Source: Lepiota brunneoincarnata
Lineage: Eukaryota > Basidiomycota > Agaricomycetes > Agaricales > Agaricaceae
NCBI GenBank assembly: GCA_023014365.1
Contig: JAEBUN010000027.1
Coordinates: forward strand, 124,001 to 188,000
DNA: 64,000 nucleotides
Direction of reading: 5' to 3'
Position 1 is the stretch's first letter; each line of letters begins with the position of its first letter. The position numbers were made by a program, and so were the translations under genes. Positions 43,542 to 54,384 of this stretch are shown in pieces. The notes under the pieces are model-generated. The model saw only the letters and a program-made list of their open reading frames with translations, did no database searches and was not told the origin of the DNA.

Positions 43542-45819
43542 TTATTGTATTGTTGCTCCTGGGAGTGTCACTGCTGCATTGAGGCTATAGATATGGTATA
43601 TTGTTAGTAGGTATTCTGGGTATGCAGTAGTGAACATACCTGGATCAATTTCAACAGGCAGCATCAAAGCGGGGTCAATGGCCAGTAATGGCTGGTACCC
43701 TGGACCTGCCGGGACTCTTGCTGGGTGACTTTGAGGAAGCCCAGGCAGGGTACACTGTGACTGCAAATGTGGCACATGCTGAAGTATCAACAATACCAGC
43801 ACAGCATATGTTGGTTCACCATTACTGGGACTGTTTGAGGGAATGATTGGTGAGAAGCCATTTGCAATCAATGTATTCATTGAAGGCTGATTGACGATGA
43901 CCATGCTGGAATCTATGTTGTCTGCTGATTGATGCCAGCCTGATGTAAGGCTGTGATTTCCATCCGGATTTGTAAGCTGGTGTCCATCTGCTGAAAGCTC
44001 CTGTATAGGCTGATTGCCAGTTACTGGGTCAGTGGACTCAGCCTTTGCCACATTTTGTTGTCCATATTGCCTTGACTCAACATTCCTTGTAATGGCTGGT
44101 GTTGAGCTCATAGTCCCTGGATAATTTGCAGCATGAAATTCTCCATTTTGGTAATAGGCCTGGAACTGGAATGCAGCTTCGGCACCATGCATTGTTTGCT
44201 ATTCAATGATATGTTCAAAAAACTGCTGAATTTGAAGCTTTGGCATATTCCATGGGTCACATATTTAAATTTATGTTGTACCAACTTCGGCCGATATTTC
44301 TCCAGTGTTTTGAATGGCACATGCCTTGCCCTCTGTGCTGAGGCCAATTCTACAAGTCTCCATAAGTTTTCTGGCATTTGAGCAAGGAATGAAAAACATA
44401 CTGTAGTGGGTTGTGAGATAAGTCCGCATCATCTCCTCAAGCACATGCTTCTTCAATTCATTGATTGTGATAGTTGTTAACAGTATGATGGGAAATCCCC
44501 TCCTGGTCAGCTTGAATGATGGGATTGCCATGCTTGCTGCAGTCCCCAGCAACTGCGGCAATTGGTCCTTTTGCCAATGCAGCACCCCAACATATGAGGC
44601 AAACTCATTTTGCATCTTTTCCACAGGGCCCTTGTACACCTTCACAAATATCTCTGCCACAACACCCATAGTTAATGCCATCTCATCAAAACTGAAAACA
44701 GTTTCTCTTATTGTCCATAGGATTTCTGACATACGTTGGCCACTCACACGCCTATCATCATCCATCCATCTGTGTCCAGAAATCCAAAAAGTGTCATAGT
44801 GACAACTCCCATCTCCAACCAGCATTTCCTTGACCATTCCTTCATACACCATTGTGCTTGTGCAGTCACAATCCTAGATATTCATAAGTTGAGGTCCTTG
44901 AACAGTAATTTCTAGTACATACTGTCTTCTTATCTCAGGCTCATTGCCATTGGTCTTGTATGACATGACATATGCTGTGATTGCCCCCTTTTCTGATTTG
45001 TCCATGTGTTCATACACATACTTGGCTGCCTTGGTACAAGTTTGAAAGTATTCCTTTGATCCCAGTCTGAGTTCATTGACATTCAAGATTGTTTTCATCT
45101 TGTCTTCAACTGCTGCCTTCCGTGTCTTCCAGACAGCTTGATTTTGGTTCATTGTTGATCCCAGGTTTTATATTGTTCTGTTGGAGGTGTAAGGACACCA
45201 ATTGGTTCGCAAGCCACTTCCACAATGCATAGTTAACTATTTCAGAGCCATTCACCAGAAAGGTGTATTGTAAGGGGGACTTATACCCCTACGCCAAGGT
45301 ACGTCTAGGGGTTGTGGTAGGGTATTCCGGTGCTCCCTGCCTCTATAGCCGACTGCCCGAGGCCTAGCCCGGCCTCGGGGCCTTAGGCCACCCCATCCGA
45401 TTCTAACCATGTGGACTGACGGTGTTTGTTATATCGCTTTGCATACGTATGTTCTAGTAGCTATGTTGTTTGGCTACCAGTATGTGAGCATGCTCTATGA
45501 TATAAGTAGTGTGCGGTCGTCGATTGTATTCGCCACCAAAATAAAACTGGTTCCGGTGCTCTTATTCCACTACAAAAGGTATTCCATTTACTGCTACCTT
45601 GACACACTTTTCTATCTATCCTCTGCCAATGGGAATCTCTCCATTATGTGTCCAGTAGTTGAAGATATTGGGAAGAATTTGTGATTTGAAAATAATCCCT
45701 CGCTGTTCCAGCATAGTTTGCTTGCAGTAATTCTCTTTGTATTTTTGAATGACTCCCTGTTCTGCAGGGGGATATTGGCAGTCAGCTCTGGGCTTCCTTG
45801 CTTTCTTGACAGTCTGCAT
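43542..45819 (-). pseudogene. Gene C: uncharacterised, divergent from the KDZ transposase
   Basis: A plausible start is the ATG at 45819 on the minus strand (MQTVKKARKPRADCQYPP), followed by a QKYKENYCKQT helix. A solo LTR (45269-45574) interrupts it. The sequence continues at 45152-44874 (WKTRKAAVEDKMK, GSKEYFQTCTKAAKYVYEHM), 44852-44271 and, frameshifted, to 43542 with a Gln/Asn/Pro-rich tail. The modules resemble uncharacterised Agaricomycete proteins; no catalytic motif was recognised. About 120 bp separates it from the KDZ start, so the two could share a promoter. Confidence 0.45.
45269..45574 (+). repeat. Solo LTR of the KH-element family (306 bp)
   Basis: It starts TGTAAGGGGG and ends CCACTACA, and aligns along its length with the reverse complement of 29143-29463. 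Immediate flanks TGTAT and AAAGG do not match. It interrupts gene C. Confidence 0.8.
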
Positions 45820-45939
45820 GGTGATCGGATACAGTAAGAACAAAGGCCATGAGGGACCAAAGTTGATTTTTACTGCCATGCTGAGCACACGTGCACTCGC
45901 CTTTGCCCAATACCAACAAGATTGCCTTCTTTGGATCCC

Positions 45940-48900
45940 ATGGATTACCTGGTTGTGCCTCAGAAAACGTCGCAGAAATGCAAGTGAGGGAAACAGGATG
46001 GATGGGTCATTTGGGCTGCTGATGAAATGACTGAATTTTGGACATACAAAGAAATAACTGTGGAGACACCGCATGGACCAGTGGCAACTAAAATTAAGGT
46101 CCCACTCCAGTCTGGGTCGGGCACAAAACAAACAGGAAAGGATTGGCAAGGAAATGAAGTTCCACTCTTGGCTGAGACAGCCACACGAGGAATAGTAGAT
46201 GACTTGGGTTCCTGTCATATCCATGCCAACTCAGAGTCTAATCACTTAAACTTCAGCTTCTCAATTCCACGTGTGCTCCACACAACAACCCTCTGCCCTC
46301 CGACTCGGCCCCGACTTGCTCCAACTGCAACCCACTGCCCCAATCACGTGATAACCTCCACACATGCCATGGTCACCTGACCCTCAGTGTCTCTAGTTCC
46401 AGTCTCCATTTCCTGTCCATAGTCAAGATACATTATCGGTCTCCATACCTGTACCAGTTTCCATTCCATTTGTAATCTGTTCATAAGCCATTTGTAACCA
46501 TATCGGTCTCTGCTTCGCTCCACACGTAATCAGTATGAGTCATAGTTTGTAAGGCCAGTAGTATATATACTGTAGGTACTTGGCTTGTACTCCTCAGTCT
46601 GATAATCAAATCAAGCAGCGGACCAGCTCCCTGTTCTCTATCCTCTCCTCTCTTCTGCCTCGCTCCACTTCGGCCCCGACTTCCTGAAATACGGACTAGG
46701 ACAGTAGGAGGGCACAGCACATACGCTGAGGCCGCAAGTCCAACCCCCCGCCCAACATACTCCACCTTGGTCCTGAAGTCTACGTACTGACTTCACCCTG
46801 TCCCCCGGTTACCTTATATCAAGGATACCACCCCAACCCTCCGCTTTGGTCCTGACCCGCACCGGCTCTAACAGTTCCGAATGTGGGAGGGATGATGATG
46901 ATGATGATGTAACAATGGATGGCAGGTTTCTGTGCTGTGATAACAGTGATGAGTTTGATATTGAAGAGAAGAACAGACCAAGGCCGAATAAAGTAAGTTG
47001 ATTTGCTTACAATCATCATGAGAAGGAGGAAGTCTAACCCCTGCAGCAACAACACTGGATGGAAGAGTTTGTCAAACATGCCGATGGTCTAATGGCGGCA
47101 CTCCTTGCCTGCAAAGCATTGCCTGGCAATGGTAAGTGTTGCAACTGTGCTGAGGAGCAACAGGCAATTTGGCAATGCTGAGATTGTTTTAGAGCCAAGG
47201 TGCTTTGCCGAATGTGCATGAGGCACTCCCATTTTGGCGTTCCTCTGCACAGGCTGGAGTGGTGGACTGGGTGGTTCTTTGCCTCGGCTAGTGTGTGGGA
47301 GGTTGGAACATATATGATGGTGCCACACAACAATGGTGGAGGAGACCTGTGTCCTATACTGAAAAATCACATAGACATGCTTGAGGTGGGTCAGGAGCTG
47401 AAGGATCATGCTGAGTAAGAAACATTGCATGTGGGAACGGTGAGCAGAAATGCTGTCCTGTCCAACAGTTGGCCTCTGGCTCATAATGCCAAGCCAGACT
47501 GTAATACTTTTCCACTCAGCAATACCCAGGCCAATCCTGAAATTGAGGAAGGGTTATGTGGCTCAGATGAAGGTGGCATTGCTGATGAGGCCACAATGGG
47601 AATGGATGAAATGCAAATGGGGGAGTTTTCCAGAAAGCTGCAGGACCCAGCTCGAAGTGAACAGGAGTTTGTCCCCCGAACTGATGCACTTGGCAATCAA
47701 TATGTGCGGCTTATACATACAAATGGTATACATCATATTGCCTTGGTGACTTGCGCCTGCCGGAGGAGAGAGGATGCTATTGCTGATTTGATGTATTGCC
47801 ATCTAGTGCTGGCCACATTCACATGATACCACACTGTGTTCACAGTGGATGTTCTTGATGATTGTCGACTTGAGAATTTGGAATGCAAGGCCTCAGCATA
47901 TCAATACTTCCAGAAGCTTCGCCAGCTTACTGCCCCCATAGCACCTGGCAAAGTGCCAAACTTGTATCAGGAACTGCTGCAAATGGCACGGTTGTGGTGC
48001 TGGTTAAAAAAGAGAAAGTGGGCAGGCTATGAGCAGAGTTCATCATAAGGAAGTCCAACAAGTGCCAGATCACTTGTAAACTTTTGTCCAGCATGCCCCC
48101 AGCCTGGCATTAATCTGCCTCCCAATTGGAAAGATGATTCAAACAGGTTAGTCAAGATTTGTCTATTTTGTCCTGCATGTCATATTGATTGCAGTCTGGA
48201 GGTGGGCTTACTGGCATTTCTTTGTTGCCAATGGCAATTTCAAGGCAGACCACATTTGGCAAACCCATGGCACTTCTGATATTTGGCTGGCTGAAGGAGG
48301 TGGCATGTTTGCTACACATGCACGGTATCACAGCTTCCTCCAAGATGCAATTGAGATGTCCACAGTATGTTCACCAGTACTTCCATATCCTCAAAAACAT
48401 TTATTCGTGATCTGAATACAGAAGGCACCATGTGAGAACCACTTTTGTGCTATTGAACTTGCAATGGCTGGTTCCAAAGCCTGCAATGTTACTGGCATAG
48501 TAGCCATAGCTTGTGCTTGGCATGGATGCTTTGCACCAAATGCAATTGCTGACTTGTTCAAGGGGGAGCAGCAAAAGAACATAGACTGGGTCTTTTTGCA
48601 ATCTCTGGAAACAACCCACCTTGATCCAGAGCAAGGTGCCATGTTGATTTATGGCATTGCCTGCCAATATTCGGTCCATCTCCAAAAAAGAATCGGCCAT
48701 CATCTCCTGAATGATCTGGTCGTTGACTGAGCCATTGGTCTCTTTCATGTGCATGGCCATAGACAGGAGTGCTTTTTCTGGTATGCACCATCCTTCATCC
48801 CTGGCAGCAGTGTAGTGGCCAGTGAAATTCTAGAATCTTTATGGTCATCCTTAAATTCCATTTCACCAACTGTTTGTATGGCAACCTTGGCAAACCATGC

Positions 48901-49480
48901 CAAGACACTTGATGATCATGCCAGTGATTCAAACCACAAGAAAATGCTGAACATTTGTAAGTCTACCTTGCCAGTCTGCTGATGCCATGCAAGCCTTAAG
49001 CCTCTGTTGAACAGCAATGGCATTATGTGCACAATATATCCAGGTGAACGCAATGGTGAAGGACACAACAGAATATTTCAGTTCATTGAGCAAAGGTATA
49101 TGCAATCAGGACATAGAGCAATGGACAGCAGCAATTCTGCATGCCGAGGCCTGCCGAATAGGCTTGCTGAAAGCAATGGATATCTTGGCTGCACAAGATG
49201 GCAATGGAGGCCAGGGATCTCTACCACCAGCAGCAGAATACACCCCAACAGAGGAGTGGATCCAGTCAGCAATTGATGCTGAAGAGCACCAGTTTGTATT
49301 TCTCACATTATTACATGTTGCAAAGAAAATGACTGCTAACACACATGGCAGAGTTGAGCTTAGAGGGACCCTCTGAGGGCCGATGAACCCAGCTCAGGAG
49401 GACCTCGCAAAATGACTGCAACAGGCATTGACAGATGAGTTTGCCAGGCTTGTGACAAGGCAACAGCATCTGGGTATAAC
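45940..49480 (+). pseudogene. KDZ-family transposase, decayed
   Basis: The ATG at 45940 opens a frame that continues, across a solo LTR (46213-46873) and a 54-bp intron (46993-47046), into a CxC2-like cluster (CCNC...WQC-stop-DC...LCRMC...H) near 47135-47270, then PLHRLEWWTGWFF. KDZ landmarks follow: VRLIHTNGIHHIALVTCAC near 47705, FCPACPQPGINLP near 48090, IACQYS near 48655, GLFHVHGH near 48735 and EILESLWSSLN near 48820. The residue before IACQY, normally Asp, is Gly. TGA codons at 45985, 47179 and 48728 replace expected Arg. The C-terminus is cut at 49480 by E3. The enzyme would mobilise a large DNA transposon. Confidence 0.85.
46213..46873 (+). repeat. Solo LTR of the E4 family (661 bp)
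   Basis: It runs from TGTCATATCC to GGCTCTAACA, exactly the length of the E4 5' LTR, and is flanked by a perfect GTTCC duplication (46208-46212 and 46874-46878). Many differences from E4 are CpG to TpG or CpA. It sits in frame-preserving coding sequence of the KDZ gene. Confidence 0.93.
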
Positions 49481-49833
49481 TGTTACCATATTTTCCTTTT
49501 ATGCGCCTGCCCATCTATTTTCACGTATCACATGTCACCACCCATTGTCAGCGCCCAGTTATATTTACTTATCACATGCCACTGCCCGTCAATAGTTAGT
49601 CCACCCTTGGCCTGTGATTTCTGTCCATTTGCATGTGATTCTCTCTTTTATCACATGGCAGTTGCCTCAGTAGTATATATAGACCTAAGTATTACTTGTG
49701 ATCCTTAGCTTTGTCTTATTATACATCGTATTTGTTCCTGCTCTTTGGCATTGCCTTAGACTTGCTCACACTACTCAATGGTTAACTTGTTGTTAATCGC
49801 ATTGAGCCTTGCAGATGCCTAACCAGTGTAACA
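49481..49833 (+). repeat. E3 5' LTR (353 bp)
   Basis: It starts TGTTACCATA and ends GTGTAACA. TATATATA lies at 49674-49681 and TAGCTTTGTCTT at 49706-49717, 32 nt downstream. Confidence 0.88.
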
Positions 49834-49834
49834 A

Positions 49835-49846
49835 AAGACAAAGCTA
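49835..49846 (+). other. E3 self-complementary primer-binding site
   Basis: AAGACAAAGCTA starts at the second base after the LTR and is the exact reverse complement of 49706-49717. The leader to 50527 has no supported gene. Confidence 0.8.
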
Positions 49847-50527
49847 CTTGTTGCCTCTCTTCTCTCTTCTCGCCCTCCTTGGTTTGCACAGTACCGTTAA
49901 CTGTGAGGTCTAGACAGAACTGAAATCTGTTGACGATCATCGCTTGTCCATTCGAGCATCTGACACAGTCCTCACCCCGAAGAACTCCGGCTGTTGTTCT
50001 TCTGAACCTTCGCACCCCAGTGTCTCTATAGGTTCTCGGATTCCTCATTTGTCTTGTCAAACGTCCTAGTGGATCTTAAATTCTCGGAGGTTCCTCTTTA
50101 CTGGAAAAGACATTGTTGCCCATCACAGGTAGTTATTTCAAATCCAGGACAGACTGTCCTTACCCTTGTATTTCCCAAACTGGTTCTGGATCTCCAGGAC
50201 CCTCTCAACCATCTGTTACCCCACTGTGCCATTCCATCTACTCCTCACCCTACTCCTTCTTTTCATGTGCCTTTGTCTTCTCCTGAGTCCAACCAACCCA
50301 GTATACTGCAACCCCACCCAAACCAGTGGATACCACCCTTCAGGTAGCCACCCAGATTACTGAATTCATCACCTGTTGAACCACCTTGACTCCCCTTTGG
50401 TCTGCTAGAAGCAACCACAAGTACAGGAGGTCCTCTACATTTTCCTATCCACCAGATTGAACCCGGACATTACCAGCTTCCCCATACCTTACAACCCTTT
50501 CCACCACCTTCCCCTCCCTCCAAAAAT

Positions 50528-51709
50528 ATGTCTGAAACTATGGGAGACCTGCTGGCTAACCAGCCACCACCTGGACCACCAGGACCACCTGGACCACCAC
50601 AAGGTCCACCTTGCCCACCATCACCACAACCGCAGCAGAATGGTTACAAAGAACTTTCGTTTGAGAAACCGACACCATTCGATGGCAACCATAAGAACTT
50701 CCAAGAGTTCATTAACTCCGTAGCACTTTACCTTTATGGTAACGCTGACATCTATAACACCGACGACAAGAAGATCATATTCTTCTTATCCCTGCTTAAA
50801 ACCGGCAAAGCCAGCAACTGGAAAAATCAGTACTTTCAGTTGAAGCAAATTTGGGGAGAGTTCACCCCCGGAACATATGATGAACTTGTTGAAGAGTTCA
50901 CCGAAGCATTCTCGCCCATTGACGTCCCATCCCAAGCATTCCACGACCTTAACACCCTCCACCAAGGATCTCGTAACATCAAAGATGTTATCGCAGAGTT
51001 CAAGACTCTCATCCACTGTTCAGGACTCCACAAAGATTGCGCCCTCATAGAGAAGTTCCAAAACGTTATCAATTGGAACCTCGCTTACAAAATCCTCACC
51101 GATCCAAACCCACCCAATACCATAAACAAATGGTACTGCCGCACTATCCAAATCAACCACAACTGGCGCACCGCTTCTACAATCCTTGGACCGCATCCAG
51201 GATTCCGCCCACACCCTGCCCCTGCTAATAACTACCGTCGTACGCAACAACAATCATCCTACACTGGACCAAACCGTCACTACCAATTCCGCCCATTGCG
51301 TGATCCAAATGCTATGGAGATTGACAATACGTACCTCAATGAAGGTCCCAAATATTACCCTTCTTTTAATATCCCCGGTGATCTGCACCCCGATCAAGAA
51401 GAAGCCAAAGAAGACCAACCAGATCATTTCTCCCACAATGATGACATCGATATCAACGCCATCTTTACACCTGAAGAAAAACATGCCTATGAGAAAGGCT
51501 TATGTTTCCACTGTTTCAAGCCCAGTCACATCTCCCACATCTGCCCCAATGTTGCCCGACCACAACTGAAGACCGATAAAGCAACCAACATATGAAATGC
51601 CTCCCTTAAAATCTGTTCTATCATCAAATCTATTCCCAAAACCGAAGCTGTTGAAGTCTACGAGACTTGGTCCAAAGACCTGACTATGCAACTGTTTGCA
51701 AATTTTTAA
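50528..51709 (+). pseudogene. gag: E3 Gag
   Basis: The open frame 50528-51595 encodes 355 residues: a Pro-rich start, a capsid domain at about residues 45-230 (TPFDGNHKNFQEF), an acidic linker and a zinc knuckle CX2CX4HX4C (CFHCFKPSHISHIC) near residue 328. The frame meets TGA at 51593 but continues another 38 codons to TAA at 51707-51709, so the TGA looks like a premature stop (CGA to TGA). The true end carries the AAATTTT slippery heptamer, as expected from E1 and E2. Confidence 0.8.
51700..51709 (+). promoter_or_regulatory. E3 -1 ribosomal frameshift site
   Basis: AAATTTT at 51700-51706 fits the X XXY YYZ rule exactly and abuts the TAA at 51707. The -1 frame is then open to 51855, where a later frameshift breaks it just before the protease. 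Confidence 0.65.
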
Positions 51710-52752
51710 TTTGGAGGTTCTGTTCGATGCCAGCCCCTCCCAGTTCCCCTCTCTCTTGTAATGTTGTAACTCTCGCATCTACTTCAAACAATAAATCCAT
51801 ATATCTTCCTTTAAAGGTGCAGAGCCTGAGAGAACAAAAGACGTCCCACTTATAGCCCTCCTTGACTCCGGAGCTCAAGGAAACTTCATATCAGACAACT
51901 TTGTCACTGAACATTGTTTATGGAAGCAAGAACTTCCCCAAGCAATTAACATGTGTAATTTCGATGGATCGAACAATCTAAACAGAATGATTACCCATTA
52001 TTCTACCTTCTGCACAATAATCAATGGTCGATTAACTCCCATCACCGCCTATATCGCAGCAACAGGATCGAAACCAATGGTCCTTGGTTTCCCGTGGCTT
52101 AACAAAGTCAACCCAAAAATCGATTGGAAACACCGTACATTCCAATGGAGAAAAGAGAAGAAGTGCAACCACCACCCTGAGTACCTAATGTACAACAACC
52201 GTCCGATCGATATTGCTACCCTCGCAATGAACCACCTAAACGCATTTGACCCTGAAGGAAATTTTTCTTATACCCCACACAAACCGATCTATGAACCTCT
52301 CCTCAATGAGGACTACAAAGAGTTCTCTCTAGAGTCCGAGATGCGTCAGATCATTAGTATGCCTGCTGAACTCGCTCACATTGAGCTTGAGATCAACCAA
52401 ACTAGCCAGGCTACAGAACTTGTGATTAAACACGGAGACAAAAGATCAATGACCCTGCTGTTAAAGTTCCCCGCCAATTCCACCAATGGTTGAGTCGTTT
52501 CAGCAAGAAGGCTGCCAAATGATTCCCTCCCCGACGATCTTATGACCACGCTATCAAATTAAAGCCCAAATTCAAACCCGTCGCGATGAAAGCTTACAAG
52601 CTTTCCCCAAACCAAGATAACTCTTTGAAAGAGTTTATTTCCGAAAATCTCCATAAAGGTTACATCCACCTGTCGAAATCCCCGATGGCATCCCTGTTCT
52701 TCTTTGTCGACAAAAAGGATGGCTCACTCCACCCCTGTCAAGATTACCGCTG
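51700..52752 (+). pseudogene. pol: E3 Pol, N-terminal part
   Basis: The protease motif LLDSGAQGNFIS lies at about 51858-51893 and LGFPWLNKVNP near 52085. After a linker, the RT start (FPPRRSYDHAIKLKP, then FFFVDKKDGS, QDYR) runs to 52752. TGA at 52520 replaces the Arg of the RFPP motif. The rest of RT, RNase H and integrase is absent. Confidence 0.85.
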
Positions 52753-54384
52753 AAAAGGTGGAGAAACTTTTGTTGGTTTTAATATAGATAGTGGGCTTGT
52801 TTTCACTAAGCTTAGCCGCAATTCGATAAGCTTAAGCTAATACAAGTGGAATGAGATAGATAATGAACAGTTTCGTCTTTTAGGGTGTTCTGGGGGTGCG
52901 TTCTGACAGCGAAATTCAAGAGAGTAGTGTTTTTTTTAGAGGTTAACAAACAGCCGTTGAAGTTATCTTAGCCGTACGGTGCAACAATGAAAGGACAATC
53001 CCTGCCAATTCAAAGCGCTGGGTCTCTGGTCTCTGGTCTCTGGTCTCTGAGCTCTGGTCTCTGTCTCTGTCTCTGTCTCTAGCACTCTGGAACTCTAAAC
53101 TCTAAACTCTGGTCTCTGTCTCTGTCTCTGGGTTGGTCGACAACCAAAGAAATCACACTTAACAATGCACACTAAATAGCCCTCTGAAACCGTTCTTGAT
53201 CACGGCTCACAGACTTGCATGTGGAAGCGGGGGTGAGACCTCCTGCTTCTTCACGAACAAGTGTGACCGTGTTTATATTGTTTGGATACATACGAGAGAT
53301 AGTAAATATGAAATAGAAAACAATAAGCTTAATTGTTACAGGCACTGTAGAACATTTTGGAAGGTTCGGCAGCATTTCTACCTCACCCTGGGTTATGGGT
53401 TTTTCTCTGATTAACGAATGGCAATCCAGCCAGACGTGTTCCATGCTCGTCTGCATTATTCTGCGTCCACACGAGCGCGTTAAGTTTCTGGATCAATTAT
53501 GATCGGAATGTATAGCGGATGGACAATTCCTTGATCCATTGTAATTAATCTCAGTTAAGCAGTATGCTGAAGTGCCAGGACCCCCAAAGCACTCGTTAAT
53601 TAGGAGTCTTTGATATTTCTAGGGTTTTGGGCATCGGGTATTGCCTCCCGAACGTTGGACGTTCCGTTCCGTGGTCCAGTCATCATTATTGAACTCGCTA
53701 TAGACATAATACGCCTGCAACAGCCGCTAGGTACATTCTTTTATGTTTAAACGCATTCGGGTTCATCAGAAAACTGCTCGTAAGGTCCCTTGATGCGACC
53801 GGGGTATACTCAATAGGCTATGTAGAGCCCTGAATCCCTCCGGAGAGCATTCTGATAGCTTGGTTCACTAAGCTTAGTGATAATGAGCTGGTTTGAACAC
53901 TTCCGAGGCTCGAATATCCTTAGTTCGGTCGAACTGGCTACTACGGGATATAGTACCAATCCTCTATAGAGTTCTTTAATGATATAGCCAATGATTCTAT
54001 GTAGAGAATCGTTCTGGAGTACGGAATTCATGTATAGGCGTGAAATCGGCGTATCATCTCCCCCTAACCAAATTGCTGACTGTCCTCAGTCATTATCTCC
54101 TTCAAATTCGCAGTATCTGAGTCTCTCTGACGCGCTCTATGGTCTAGAACGTTCACCAGCTTCGAGGGTAGCGCACTTTCGCTAAACTTATTTCAGAATG
54201 ATGTCATGTCACCGAGTTTAAATGTATAGATCAACTTCTTGTCGCTATAGCTTAAATTTTTATCTCGTTATTGGGTCTTTTAAAAAGTTCCAAGGTCTCG
54301 TTTCATCTCTTTCGTTCTCCCTCTCACTTCTTACTCGTCTATCCTGCTCGCATACTCACTTTTTAACGCCCACTTCTATCAACA
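52753..54384. other. Gene-free stretch upstream of gene D
   Basis: No ORF with a recognisable product. It contains a CT-rich microsatellite (about 53018-53131) and two CTAAGCTTAG palindromes (52806 and 53868). The boundary with E3 at 52752 is sharp. Confidence 0.5.
53018..53131 (+). repeat. CT-rich microsatellite
   Basis: Runs of GGTCTCT and CTGTCT units. Confidence 0.8.

Larger units (their letters stand above)
49481..52752 (+). mobile_element. E3: 3'-truncated chromovirus
   Basis: It begins with a 353-bp LTR inserted in the KDZ C-terminus, then PBS, gag, protease and the start of RT, and stops abruptly at 52752 within the QDYR motif. No 3' LTR is present in the window. It is related to E1 and E2 by gag and protease layout. 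The E3 pol carries TGA at 52520 and frameshifts. Confidence 0.88.

Noticed and set aside
45616..46224. 202-codon minus-strand ORF as one gene
   Set aside because: Only its 3' part (from 45819) looks like gene C; the 5' part is antisense to the KDZ N-terminus.
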